DNA from: Bacteroidia bacterium
GTDB lineage: Bacteria > Bacteroidota > Bacteroidia > Bacteroidales > UBA7960
Assembly (NCBI GenBank): GCA_007695305.1
Contig: REEA01000085.1
Location: forward strand, 1-37,237
Length of the DNA: 37,237 bases
Reading direction: 5' to 3'
Below are positions 1 to 9,262 of the stretch, piece by piece; position 1 is the stretch's first letter; the number at the start of each line of letters is the position of its first letter. The position numbers were made by a program, and so were the translations under genes. The notes below the pieces were generated by a model. That model saw nothing but the letters and a program-made list of their open reading frames with translations, ran no database searches and was not told where the DNA came from.

Positions 1-159
1 TTAGCCAAAAACAGGCAGGTGCAGGGTAAAAACAGGGTGCGGTGATCCTGCATTCCATATATGATCATGGCTTTCGTACAGAAAAACATCAATACATCAA
101 TCATTCTTTATAATTTTGGTCAGATTTTTTTGTATCTTCACTGTAAGAAAAGGATTTCC
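1..159. other. Left-edge non-coding leader
   Basis: No gene can be supported here. One forward frame is open from base 1 for 14 codons and stops with TGA at 43-45, so it could be the tail of a gene entering from the left, but another frame also stops close by at TAA 27-29 and nothing distinguishes them. The rest is the upstream region of the first large gene. Confidence 0.5.
111..118 (+). promoter_or_regulatory. Candidate Bacteroidetes -7 box upstream of the first receiver/ATP-grasp gene
   Basis: TAATTTTG matches the Bacteroidetes -7 consensus TAnnTTTG and lies 41 nt before the chosen start codon at 160. No convincing TTTG -33 element is present 19-21 nt upstream, so this is only a half-match. 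Confidence 0.3.
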
Positions 160-3100
160 ATGACAAATAAATTTCATAAAGATTACACATTGAACGTTCC
201 GGGTTTTGGATCCGACATTGACCAGCCTTTGGCCATCAGCCAGGAAGAAATAAAAAAGCTCCTTGTTGAGAAAAAAGAGCGGTTGAAGGAATTGGGTGCT
301 ATCCACAGAACCACAGCCATTCTGAAAGAAGAAAAGCCCATTACAGAAATGCTGCAAAGCATTGTTAAGTTGTTGCCTGAAGCATGGCAGCATCCTGAGG
401 CAGCTATTGCCAGAATCAAATACGGGAAAGATTTTTTTTTATCCAAAGCCGGTTTCAGGGAAACAACATGGGTACAACGCAAAACCTTCGAAACAATTGA
501 CGGTACAGAAGGCAGTATAGAGGTTTTTTATCAGAAAGAGTTTCCTGAACAGGAGGAAGGCCCGTTTTTCATTGAGGAGCGTCATCTGATCAACAACTTA
601 AGCAGCTTGATTACCGGTCATTTAAACACACAGATCGGCAAGAACCTTCTAAAAGCCGCCGAAAAACAGAAAGAAGAAACGGAAGAGCAACGTCAGGAAC
701 GTGCTCATTCAGCCATGAGCAGGCATCTTCTGCAGAAGTTTTTAAACAAGCACAATTCAGACCGCGACATTTACCATGACCTGATGCAGTATAAGGTGCG
801 GGAAATCCTGCTGGTAGCCAACCTGTATGATGCCTACATCATAGAGCAGGAGGGCCGGTTTTTTGAGCAGGTAACCGGCGAATATTACCAGCTTAATTTA
901 TCCTCTGCCCCCCGCATTACCGGGGTGTCAACGCCCGAGGAGGCTTTGGAAAAGCTTCAGGAGAAACATTTTGATATGGTGATCGTGATGATGGGTGTGG
1001 AGAAGTCCATGCCCATTCAACTGAGCAGAATCATCAAGCAGATCTATCACAACATTCCGATATTCATGCTGCTGAACAACAATTCAGATATTGTATTGTT
1101 TGAGGATGGCAGCAAACCCATCACTTCCATCGACAAGGTTTTTGTATGGAATGGCGATTCAAAAGTGTTTCTCGCCATGGTAAAATACAATGAAGACCGG
1201 ATGAATGTGGAGAATGATATCCGGATCGGGATGGTTAGGGTTATCTTGCTGGTCGAAGACTCTGCGAAATATTATTCACGTTATCTGCCAATTTTGTATT
1301 CTATTGTGATTGAGCAAACCCAGCACCTCATCGAAGAAGTAAACACTGATGAGCTCTACAAACTGCTGAAGATGCGTGTAAGACCAAAAGTGCTGCTGGC
1401 ATCCAGTTATAATGAAGCCGTTAGCCTGTTCAATAAATATAAAGACAATCTACTTTGCCTGATATCTGATGTCAAATTTACAAAAGACGGGGAGCTGGAT
1501 TCCAAGGCAGGATTGAAACTGGTGAAATATTCCAGGGATATAATTCCCAACCTGCCAACAGTTTTGCAAAGTTCGGATCCGGAGAATGCTGAGGAGGCAT
1601 ATAAGCTGCAAGCCACATTCATCAATAAAAACTCGGAAACCCTGAAACAGGACCTGCAAAGCTTCATCAACTATTACCTGGGTTTTGGTCACTTTGTCTA
1701 TAAAGACGACGAAGGACGACGCGATCTGGCTGTGGCACGCTCCATGAAAGAGTTCCGCACCCATCTGAAATCCATTCCCGAAAAATCACTCATCTACCAT
1801 GCCAAAAAGGATCATTTCTCGCACTGGCTGATGGCCCGTGGTGAAATCCAGATTGCCAAGCGCATCAAACCATTGAAGGTTGAAGATTTTGAGTCGTCGG
1901 GAAGTTTACGCAACTACCTGATTGATGTGATCGAACAATGCATTCATGACAAGCAAAAAGGGAAGGTGATCAATTATGAAGAATCAGCCATTCTTGACGA
2001 CACCAATGTGGTCAGTATGTCGCCCGGATCATTGGGTGGCAAAGGACGCGGTTTGTCTTTCATCAATATGATCATCAATAACTTTAATTTTACTGAACTT
2101 GTTCCGGACATCCGGATAAAAACCCCGAAAACTTCCATCATAGGCACGGAGGAATTTGAACGCTTTGTTCATAACAATGATCTTTACAATAAAATATACG
2201 GAGAATCAGATTATGAGACGATAAAGAAGCTATTTTTATCGGGGCATCTTACCGTAACACTGAAAAAACGCCTGAAGACCTATTTGTCAGTCATTGACAA
2301 ACCACTGGCTATCCGGTCATCCAGTTTATTTGAAGATTCCCTGATGCAGCCTTTTGCAGGCATTTTCGACACCTTTCTGTTGCCCAACAACCACCCTGAC
2401 TTGAATACTCGCCTGGAGCAGGTGATGAGTGCCATCAAGCTGGTGTATGCATCCATTTTCTCCCCCACTGCCCAGGCCTATTTTAAAGCGGTAAATTATA
2501 AGATTGAAGAGGAGAAAATGGCCGTGATCATCCAGGAGGTGGTCGGTCATGAATACAACGGATGTTATTATCCCCACATAAGTGGTGTTGCGCAATCATA
2601 CAACTTCTATCCGTATTCATACATGAAACCCGATGAAGGCTTTGCATCCATTGCCCTCGGATTGGGTAAATATGTGGTTGAAGGGGAAAAAACATACCGC
2701 TTCTCCCCCATTCACCCTCAACTGGAAATGTACACCCCAAAGGAGCTGTTTAAAAATTCCCAGGTACATTATTATGCTGTTGATCTGACAAAAAAAGACC
2801 TCAATCTTTTGGATGGTGAAGATGCCGGACTCATAAAATTAGAGATCGATAAGGCGGAAAAACATGGCACACTGAAGCATTGCGCGTCTGTTTATGATTT
2901 TAACAGCGAGCGTACGATCCCCGGCATCACCGACCCCGGGCCCCGGGTGCTTAACTTCGCCAATATCCTGAAATATAATTACATACCACTCTCAAAGACC
3001 ATCGAGGTAATTCTTGATGTTATTTCAGAATCGATGGGTACCCCCATCGAGATTGAGTTTGCCATTGACCTGAACAAGGACAAGGAAGGACATGCTGCCT

Positions 3101-3717
3101 TTTATCTTTTGCAAATCAAGCCACTGATAAAAAACATCATCGAAACGGAAATCAATATCGACAAGATCAATAATGAGAAATTGCTGTTATATAGTGAGAA
3201 CGGAATGGGTAACGGACGCATCGAAGATATCTGCGATGTCATTTTTGTTGACATTGACCGTTTTGATAAGCTCAAAACGGAAAAAGTAAGGGATGAGATT
3301 GATAAGCTGAATTCCATGTTGGTAAAAGAAGACAGGAAATATATCCTGATTGGCCCCGGCCGCTGGGGTACACGCGACCGTTTTATCGGCATCCCTGTTA
3401 ACTGGTCACAGATATCCAATGCCCGCATTATTGTTGAAATGAGCATGGAAGACTTCCCATTGGATGCCTCTTTGGGTTCCCATTTCTTTCATAATGTAAT
3501 ATCCATGAATGTTGGCTATTTCTCGGTCAAACACGACGATCTCATTGATTATATCAACTGGGAAAAGTTGCATGCCGCGCCCTTGATAAATGAACTGAAG
3601 TATATCAAACATGTGCGTTTTGAAAAACCGCTTGAAGTAATCATGGACGGGAAAAAACGTCATTCTCTCATCTATTTTCATGACAATATATCAGATGAAG
3701 AATCAACAAATATGTAA
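160..3717 (+). CDS. Receiver-domain protein with PPDK-type ATP-grasp domain and N-terminal GAF-like sensor (PEP synthase-like)
   Basis: This 1185-aa protein starts at ATG 160, chosen because AAGGA-like sequence lies just upstream at 149-154 and the preceding 33 codons of open frame look non-coding. Domains in order: a GAF-like sensor region (about 40-185) of the kind seen in Bacteroidetes histidine kinases; a degenerate receiver-like segment (about 215-340) beginning EILLVANLYDAY; a better receiver (about 360-510) with VILLVEDS and a candidate phospho-acceptor in LISDVKF; then a PPDK N-terminal ATP-grasp region with LGGKGRGLSF (about 624) and LAIRSSSLFEDS (about 715), and a C-terminal block with IGPGRWGTRD (about 1063). 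The phosphohistidine swivel domain and the PEP-binding TIM barrel of real PEP synthase or PPDK are not visible, so automatic annotation as PEP synthase would mislead. The paralogous next gene begins 61 nt downstream, suggesting an operon. Its substrate is unknown. Confidence 0.75.
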   Translation: MTNKFHKDYTLNVPGFGSDIDQPLAISQEEIKKLLVEKKERLKELGAIHRTTAILKEEKPITEMLQSIVKLLPEAWQHPEAAIARIKYGKDFFLSKAGFRETTWVQRKTFETIDGTEGSIEVFYQKEFPEQEEGPFFIEERHLINNLSSLITGHLNTQIGKNLLKAAEKQKEETEEQRQERAHSAMSRHLLQKFLNKHNSDRDIYHDLMQYKVREILLVANLYDAYIIEQEGRFFEQVTGEYYQLNLSSAPRITGVSTPEEALEKLQEKHFDMVIVMMGVEKSMPIQLSRIIKQIYHNIPIFMLLNNNSDIVLFEDGSKPITSIDKVFVWNGDSKVFLAMVKYNEDRMNVENDIRIGMVRVILLVEDSAKYYSRYLPILYSIVIEQTQHLIEEVNTDELYKLLKMRVRPKVLLASSYNEAVSLFNKYKDNLLCLISDVKFTKDGELDSKAGLKLVKYSRDIIPNLPTVLQSSDPENAEEAYKLQATFINKNSETLKQDLQSFINYYLGFGHFVYKDDEGRRDLAVARSMKEFRTHLKSIPEKSLIYHAKKDHFSHWLMARGEIQIAKRIKPLKVEDFESSGSLRNYLIDVIEQCIHDKQKGKVINYEESAILDDTNVVSMSPGSLGGKGRGLSFINMIINNFNFTELVPDIRIKTPKTSIIGTEEFERFVHNNDLYNKIYGESDYETIKKLFLSGHLTVTLKKRLKTYLSVIDKPLAIRSSSLFEDSLMQPFAGIFDTFLLPNNHPDLNTRLEQVMSAIKLVYASIFSPTAQAYFKAVNYKIEEEKMAVIIQEVVGHEYNGCYYPHISGVAQSYNFYPYSYMKPDEGFASIALGLGKYVVEGEKTYRFSPIHPQLEMYTPKELFKNSQVHYYAVDLTKKDLNLLDGEDAGLIKLEIDKAEKHGTLKHCASVYDFNSERTIPGITDPGPRVLNFANILKYNYIPLSKTIEVILDVISESMGTPIEIEFAIDLNKDKEGHAAFYLLQIKPLIKNIIETEINIDKINNEKLLLYSENGMGNGRIEDICDVIFVDIDRFDKLKTEKVRDEIDKLNSMLVKEDRKYILIGPGRWGTRDRFIGIPVNWSQISNARIIVEMSMEDFPLDASLGSHFFHNVISMNVGYFSVKHDDLIDYINWEKLHAAPLINELKYIKHVRFEKPLEVIMDGKKRHSLIYFHDNISDEESTNM

Positions 3718-3778
3718 TGGCGATTGACCGGCATAAAGTATATCGCAGCCTGGAAATCATTTACTGAAAAAGAAAAAG

Positions 3779-6763
3779 ATGCATGCCATAACCAAATATA
3801 AATACGATGAAAGGTATTCGACGGATACCTATGACTTCAAAGAGATCACCTATCAGGATCTGATGCAGAAGCGCATCATCAATGTACTGTTGATATGCAG
3901 TAACTATGACGCTTTTATGCTGGAGGAGGACGGCAGGATTAACGAGAAGATTTTTCTTGAATACACCTCGAAAAACTTAAGATATCCCCCGCAGTTCACC
4001 CAGGCCAGTTCATCGGAGGATGCATTTAAGCTATTGGAGGAAAAAGATTTTGACCTTGTAATCACTATGCTGAACGTGGGCAAGATCGATTGTTTTGAAA
4101 TGGCAAAGCAGGTAAAAAAAAGACATCCGAAAATACCCATCGTGGTATTGACACATTTCAGCCGTGAAGTTTCCATAAAGCTCAAAAATGAAGATCTGAG
4201 TTCAATTGATTATGTTTTTTGCTGGCTTGGTAACGCGGGTTTGTTGCTCGCCATCATTAAATTGCTGGAAGACAGAATGAACGCCGATTATGACATTGAG
4301 TATGTCGGGGTTCAGGGCATTTTGCTGGTGGAAGATTCCATCAGGTATTATTCCTCTTATCTGCCCACCATTTACAAGGTTATTTTTGATCAGACCAATG
4401 AACTGATGACCGAGGGTTTGAATGAGCACCGGAAAACATTGCGTATGCGCGCCAGGCCCAAAATATTGCTTGCCAAAAGCTATGATGAGGCCATCAGCCT
4501 GTACAACAAGTATCAGGAAAATCTGCTTGGGATCATCTCTGATATCAGTTATGCCAGAGGCGGTGTTCGTGATGACCATGCAGGTATTAAGCTGGCCAAG
4601 CATATCCGAAAAAAGAACAGCCAGATCCCCATTCTTCTCCAGTCATCCGAAAAATGGGATGCGACCATCAACAGGGACATTGAAGTAAGTTTCATTGACA
4701 AGTATTCAAAAACGCTGCTCATTGAGCTGAAGCACTACATCAAGGAGAATTATGGCTTTGGTGATTTTGTTTTTAAAGACCCTGCAACGGGCATGGAGCT
4801 TAAACGAGCCAATAACCTGCACTCATTGCAGGTCAAGATTGCCAATGCCGATCCCAAGGTGCTTGAGTATCATGTTACCAACAACCATTTTTCCAGGTGG
4901 TTAAAAGCCAGAGCCTTGTTTTCCATCGCCAACATTTTTGCCCAAAAGAGCCGCGATGATTTTGACCACATCGAAGAGGTACGCAGCTATCTGATCGACA
5001 CCATAGCCAATTACCGGCGTACCAAAGGCCGGGGTATCATTGCCAGTCATCTTGATGAATATGCTGTTTTCACAAGGCTGGGCGACGGTCAGCTGGGAGG
5101 CAAAGCCAGGGGGCTTGCCTTCATTGATTCGGTTATCAATCGTTATAAGATCATGAATCACTGGGATGGCGTCAACGTTTCCATTCCGCGTACAGTGGTA
5201 CTCACAACCGATCTTTTTGATGAATTCATGGAAGATAACGATTTGTATGACTTTGCACTGTCAGACGTCACCGACGAAGAAGTGCTTGACCGTTTCGTGC
5301 ACAGCAAAACACCCTCGCGCATGCGATCATTCATTCGCGAAATCATTGATTTTTTCAAGTCGCCCCTGGCCATACGGTCTTCCAGTTTGCTCGAAGACAG
5401 TCATTACCAGCCATTTGCCGGTGTGTATTCAACCTACATGATACCTAACAATCATGCCGACAGGCAGGTACGCATGCAGCAAATTGACCAGGCCATCAAA
5501 AGTGTGTATGCTTCCGTCTTTTTCTCAGAAAGCAAGGCATATATTGAAGCAACATCCAACGTGATTGATGAAGAGAAAATGGCCGTTGTTATACAGGAAG
5601 TTTCAGGGAGGCAATATGGCAATATGTTTTATCCAACCATTTCAGGTGTTGCCCGGTCTGTGAATTTTTATCCCATAGACCCTGAAAAGTATGAGGATGG
5701 TGTGGCCAATATCGCTTTCGGGTTGGGAAAGATTATTGTTGACGGGGGACTTTCTCTGCGTTTTTCGCCAAAATACCCGGAAAAGGCATTGCAATTGTCC
5801 AACACCGAAATCGCTTTGCGCGACACACAGAAAGAATTTTACAGTCTCGACATGGATCCGGAAAAGTTTCAGCCGGCCGTTGACGAGACTCTGAACCTGC
5901 ATTATATCCGGATTCGTCAGCTCAAAGGCCATTCACCGCTGAAACACGTTGTTTCCACCTATGATTATGAAGATCAAATCATCAGGGAAGGTTTGTATGA
6001 TAAAGGCATACGCCTGATAAGCTTTGCCAATGTTTTGCGGCATAAATCGTTTCCGCTGGCTGAGATTTTACAGGAATTGCTTCACATCGGCCAAAAGGAG
6101 ATGAACAACCAGGTTGAGATCGAGTTTGCCGTCAACATGGATGTGCCAAAGGGTGAAAAAATGCAGTTCCACTTTTTGCAGATCAGACCGATTGTGGAGA
6201 CCCAGGAGAAAAACCAGGTGGATGTCAATTTGTGCAAACCAAAGGATACCATCATCACCAGCCGGAATGCCCTTGGTAATGGCATCATCGAAAATGTCCG
6301 GGATTTTGTATATGTGAAGCCTGATGTGTTCGATGCCGCCAAAACAAAAGAGATTGCTGATATCATCAACAAAATAAACAACGACATAAAAGGAAACGGA
6401 AGCAATTATGTTCTGGTTGGTCCCGGCAGATGGGGGTCGAGTGACCCCTGGCTTGGTGTACCGGTGAAATGGGCACAAATCTCTGCCGCCAGGCTAATTG
6501 TTGAATCAGGGCTGAAAGACTTCCAGATCGACCCAAGTCAGGGCACCCACTTTTTCCAGAACCTGACTTCTTTCAGTGTAGGGTATTTCACCATCAACCC
6601 ATTTGCCAAAGACGGTTTTTATGATGTGGATTTCCTGAATAAACAGGATGCAGTGTATGAAGACGAATTTGTACGTCACATTCGTTTTAAAAGTCCCATT
6701 GTGATCAAAATCAACGGCAGCAAGAAAATTGGCGTTGTTTTAAAACCTGAGCCTGAAGTCTGA
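3779..6763 (+). CDS. Receiver-domain protein with PPDK-type ATP-grasp domain (tandem paralogue)
   Basis: This 994-aa protein is a clear paralogue of the preceding gene without its GAF-like N-terminal region. It has a receiver-like segment (about 30-155, INVLLICSNYDAF), a second receiver (about 175-330, GILLVEDSIRYYSSYLP, candidate phospho-Asp in IISDISY), LGGKARGLAF (about 437), the ATP-grasp signature LAIRSSSLLEDSHYQPFAG (about 531) and VLVGPGRWGSSD (about 879). The motif GTHFF (His924) matches GSHFF (His1108) in the first protein. As there, the PEP-utilising mobile domain and TIM barrel are absent. Proteins of this type are usually labelled pyruvate phosphate dikinase or PEP synthase in Bacteroidetes genomes; the architecture supports ATP binding coupled to phosphorelay input, but not PEP synthesis. 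ATG 3779 is the first in-frame start and fits the paralogue alignment. Confidence 0.75.
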   Translation: MHAITKYKYDERYSTDTYDFKEITYQDLMQKRIINVLLICSNYDAFMLEEDGRINEKIFLEYTSKNLRYPPQFTQASSSEDAFKLLEEKDFDLVITMLNVGKIDCFEMAKQVKKRHPKIPIVVLTHFSREVSIKLKNEDLSSIDYVFCWLGNAGLLLAIIKLLEDRMNADYDIEYVGVQGILLVEDSIRYYSSYLPTIYKVIFDQTNELMTEGLNEHRKTLRMRARPKILLAKSYDEAISLYNKYQENLLGIISDISYARGGVRDDHAGIKLAKHIRKKNSQIPILLQSSEKWDATINRDIEVSFIDKYSKTLLIELKHYIKENYGFGDFVFKDPATGMELKRANNLHSLQVKIANADPKVLEYHVTNNHFSRWLKARALFSIANIFAQKSRDDFDHIEEVRSYLIDTIANYRRTKGRGIIASHLDEYAVFTRLGDGQLGGKARGLAFIDSVINRYKIMNHWDGVNVSIPRTVVLTTDLFDEFMEDNDLYDFALSDVTDEEVLDRFVHSKTPSRMRSFIREIIDFFKSPLAIRSSSLLEDSHYQPFAGVYSTYMIPNNHADRQVRMQQIDQAIKSVYASVFFSESKAYIEATSNVIDEEKMAVVIQEVSGRQYGNMFYPTISGVARSVNFYPIDPEKYEDGVANIAFGLGKIIVDGGLSLRFSPKYPEKALQLSNTEIALRDTQKEFYSLDMDPEKFQPAVDETLNLHYIRIRQLKGHSPLKHVVSTYDYEDQIIREGLYDKGIRLISFANVLRHKSFPLAEILQELLHIGQKEMNNQVEIEFAVNMDVPKGEKMQFHFLQIRPIVETQEKNQVDVNLCKPKDTIITSRNALGNGIIENVRDFVYVKPDVFDAAKTKEIADIINKINNDIKGNGSNYVLVGPGRWGSSDPWLGVPVKWAQISAARLIVESGLKDFQIDPSQGTHFFQNLTSFSVGYFTINPFAKDGFYDVDFLNKQDAVYEDEFVRHIRFKSPIVIKINGSKKIGVVLKPEPEV

Positions 6764-7053
6764 ACAACAATTCTCACGTATGATGCATTGCAAAGTCCGG
6801 TAAAATGTCCCGGGGAGGTCATCCATTTATGAAACGTATTCGGGTTATGGCTCGCGGGATGAAAGTGTTTTCCAGGAGCCTTTTCCCGTTTTCATGTGTT
6901 GTGTTCTGACCGGAGAATCCACCCCCTGGTAAAAGAAAATAATAATTTCCTGCTTTTGTTTGTTTTAATCACAAATAAGGGCTAAATTCGCCCCTTAATT
7001 GATAATTAATTAACAACAATCATTATTTGTATCATTTTTTAAATCCACGTATC
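6764..7053. other. Intergenic region upstream of glutamate dehydrogenase
   Basis: The 290-base gap holds the candidate gdhA promoter at 6959-6990. I found no convincing terminator for the upstream gene pair. A 26-codon basic open frame at 6829 has no recognisable features and is not called. Confidence 0.5.
6959..6990 (+). promoter_or_regulatory. Candidate Bacteroidetes promoter for gdhA
   Basis: TTTG at 6959-6962 is followed after 20 nt by TAAATTCG at 6983-6990, one base off the TAnnTTTG consensus. The gdhA start codon is 63 nt further on, leaving a leader of about 55 nt. Confidence 0.45.
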
Positions 7054-8391
7054 ATGAATTTAGAAAAAATAATGGCAGACCTGGAGCGAAAGAATCCGGG
7101 CGAAAAGGAGTTTTTGCAAGCAGTTAGAGAGGTTTTGGAAACCATTATCGATGTGGTTGCAGAGAACCCAAAGTATCAGGCTGCAAATATTATTGACCGT
7201 ATTACCGAACCTGACAGGGTAATTTCCTTCAAGGTGGAATGGGTAGATGACAAAGGGAAGGTTCATGTCAACAGGGGTTATCGCGTACAATTCAATAACG
7301 CGATTGGACCCTATAAGGGTGGTTGCCGTTTTCACCCCAGTGTAACACTGAGTGGTTTGAAGTTTTTGGGTTTCGAGCAGATTTTCAAGAACAGTCTTAC
7401 TACATTACCTATGGGAGGTGCAAAAGGAGGCAGTGACTTTGATCCCAAAGGAAAGTCACAGTCAGAGATCATGCGCTTTTGTCAGGCTTTCATGTGTGAA
7501 TTGTACAAATATATCGGACCCGACACCGACATACCTGCCGGTGATATTGGAGTTGGCGGCCGTGAGATTGGTTACATGTATGGCATGTACAAAAAGCTTG
7601 TTGGTGAACATACCGGAACATTTACCGGCAAGGGTCGCAACTGGGGTGGCAGCTTGATCCGTCCGGAGGCCACCGGTTATGGTGCGGTATTCTTCGCGGA
7701 AGAGATGTTGAAGACCCGCGGCGAGAGAATCCAGGGAAAAACCGTGGCCCTCTCAGGCTTTGGTAACGTAACATGGGGTGCTGCGCTAAAAGCCACCGAG
7801 CTCGGCGCCAAAGTATTAACCATCAGCGGACCCGACGGATACGTGTATGATCCCGACGGAATATCCGGTGACAAGATCGATTATCTGCTGGAGCTGCGCG
7901 CGTCTAACCAGGATATCGTGAAACCCTATACCTACGAGTTCCCCAATGCACAATTCTTCGAAGGCAAACGTCCCTGGGAGCAAAAAGCGGACATCGCGAT
8001 GCCATGCGCGATCCAGAACGAGCTCAACGCAGAAGATGCAAAAAATCTGGTAAACAATGGCGTTCTGGCTGTTTCTGAAGGAGCTAACATGCCGTGTACG
8101 CCTGAAGCCGTTGAGATATTCCAGGAAGCCAAAATCCTGTATGGTCCGGGAAAAGCAGCCAACGCAGGCGGTGTTTCCACCTCAGGCCTCGAACAAACCC
8201 AGAATGCCATGAAACTCAACTGGCACGCAGAAGAAGTAGAAGAAAAACTGCACCAGATCATGAAAAACATCCATGAAGCCTGCAAAAAATATGGAGAGCA
8301 GGAAGATGGCTATATCGACTACGTGAAAGGTGCCAACGTGGCCGGCTTTATAAAAGTTGCCGATGCCATGATTGACCAGGGCGTAATTTAA
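7054..8391 (+). CDS. gdhA: NADP-type glutamate dehydrogenase
   Basis: This cytoplasmic enzyme interconverts 2-oxoglutarate plus ammonium and glutamate, and is the likely ammonium-assimilation route here. At 445 aa it has the normal length of the small hexameric bacterial family. Visible motifs are the substrate-binding PYKGGCRFHPSV (about 86), the catalytic-lysine region LPMGGAKGGSDFDPKG (about 117), DIPAGDIGVGGREIGYM, and the Rossmann-fold GFGNVTWGAA (about 235). The start is set at ATG 7054, not the in-frame ATG at 7027, because MNLEKIMADLERKNPGEKEF aligns with the usual family N-terminus and the nine extra residues do not. The NADP preference is inferred from overall similarity to the family. 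It appears monocistronic, with a promoter-like element upstream and a terminator 65 nt downstream. Confidence 0.96.
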   Translation: MNLEKIMADLERKNPGEKEFLQAVREVLETIIDVVAENPKYQAANIIDRITEPDRVISFKVEWVDDKGKVHVNRGYRVQFNNAIGPYKGGCRFHPSVTLSGLKFLGFEQIFKNSLTTLPMGGAKGGSDFDPKGKSQSEIMRFCQAFMCELYKYIGPDTDIPAGDIGVGGREIGYMYGMYKKLVGEHTGTFTGKGRNWGGSLIRPEATGYGAVFFAEEMLKTRGERIQGKTVALSGFGNVTWGAALKATELGAKVLTISGPDGYVYDPDGISGDKIDYLLELRASNQDIVKPYTYEFPNAQFFEGKRPWEQKADIAMPCAIQNELNAEDAKNLVNNGVLAVSEGANMPCTPEAVEIFQEAKILYGPGKAANAGGVSTSGLEQTQNAMKLNWHAEEVEEKLHQIMKNIHEACKKYGEQEDGYIDYVKGANVAGFIKVADAMIDQGVI

Positions 8392-8455
8392 TGCATCACC
8401 CGTATCATCTTAGGTCTGAGGTTATTGTGCAAACCGCATGATTATGCCAAAATAC

Positions 8456-8510
8456 GCAGGGTATCGCAAAAAAGTTCCGCTTGTGAACAATGCATACCCT
8501 GCTTTTTTTT
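8456..8510 (+). terminator. Rho-independent terminator after gdhA
   Basis: GCAGGGTAT (8456-8464) pairs perfectly with ATACCCTGC (8494-8502), followed by eight T residues. The 29-nt loop contains a nested short hairpin (GTTC...GAAC, 8474-8488). Confidence 0.75.
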
Positions 8511-8643
8511 GCGTGACATTGCGGTTTTTTTTATTTTTACCAATCCATTTAATATCTGTCAGGCATCATTACAGCGTCATAGTCCGCAAGCCGCTACTTT
8601 GGCTATAACCGGGACGTATTAAGATTTATAAAGATTATCGAAC

Positions 8644-9126
8644 ATGAATGAGCTATCGTTTTTTGACAAAAGTCAACTCCTTGCGCTGGTGGGGGTGTCG
8701 TCTGATACAAAAAAATTCGGGAATCAAGTTTTTCAGTTTTTACATAAACATGGCTACGAAGTATTTCCGGTTCACCCAAGGGCTAAAAGCATTAATGGCG
8801 TAAAATGCTTTAACTGTATTACAGAATTGCCGCCGAATATTGATAGAGCTATTGTCATTACTCCTCCGGCGGAAACCGACGGCGTGTTAAAACAGCTTGC
8901 CGCACATGGCATTATGGAGGTGTGGGTGCAGCAGTTGAGCCAGTCCGCAGACAGCAAAAATGTTTCCGAATCACTTGGTCTCAAAACCATATTTAACCGC
9001 TGCGTGTTCATGTTTGCCGAACCGGTGAAAGGCATACACGCATTTCACAGATGGCTATGGAAGCATTTTTACCGTAAAAAGTATGCGCAAATGTGCAAAC
9101 AAGCACACAATCATCCAGCATCTTAA
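8644..9126 (+). CDS. CoA-binding domain protein (YccU/CoA_binding_2-like)
   Basis: The 160-aa protein is a single Rossmann-like CoA-binding domain as found in the YccU family and in the N-terminal part of succinyl-CoA synthetase alpha and acyl-CoA synthetases. The first strand and glycine region read LALVGVSSDTKKFGN (about 13-27), followed by GYEVFPVHP, the internal strand IDRAIVITPP, and VWVQQLSQS. Family members are about 120-150 aa, so the basic, Lys/His-rich C-terminal tail is slightly longer than usual. The biological role of the family is not well defined; a CoA or nucleotide-binding regulatory role is an inference. It sits alone between the gdhA terminator and the promoter of the helicase gene. 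Confidence 0.85.
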   Translation: MNELSFFDKSQLLALVGVSSDTKKFGNQVFQFLHKHGYEVFPVHPRAKSINGVKCFNCITELPPNIDRAIVITPPAETDGVLKQLAAHGIMEVWVQQLSQSADSKNVSESLGLKTIFNRCVFMFAEPVKGIHAFHRWLWKHFYRKKYAQMCKQAHNHPAS

Positions 9127-9175
9127 AAAACTGAGCGGGAACGTCATATGATTACAAAAAATTAAAGTCTAAATA

Positions 9176-9208
9176 TTTGTTTTTTTGTTATTATTATTTG
9201 TATATTTG
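9176..9208 (+). promoter_or_regulatory. Bacteroidetes-type promoter for the helicase gene
   Basis: TTTG (9176-9179), a 21-nt spacer and TATATTTG (9201-9208) match the TTTG/TAnnTTTG consensus in full. The coding start follows 54 nt after the -7 box. The surrounding AT-rich stretch offers other TTTG choices. Confidence 0.65.
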
Positions 9209-9262
9209 TAGATATTTTTAAGAATCATACATTTTAATTAAAACATCAAACCTATATCCGGA

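Noticed and set aside
160-6763. Annotation of the two large proteins as PEP synthase or pyruvate phosphate dikinase
   Set aside because: Only the ATP-grasp portion is visible; the swivel phosphohistidine domain and TIM barrel needed for those reactions were not found.
6829-6909. 26-codon basic open frame between the ATP-grasp genes and gdhA
   Set aside because: Too short, no ribosome-binding or family evidence, and it lies in promoter sequence.
8425-8622. 65-aa open frame after gdhA
   Set aside because: It spans the gdhA terminator hairpin and T-run, so it is not plausibly coding.
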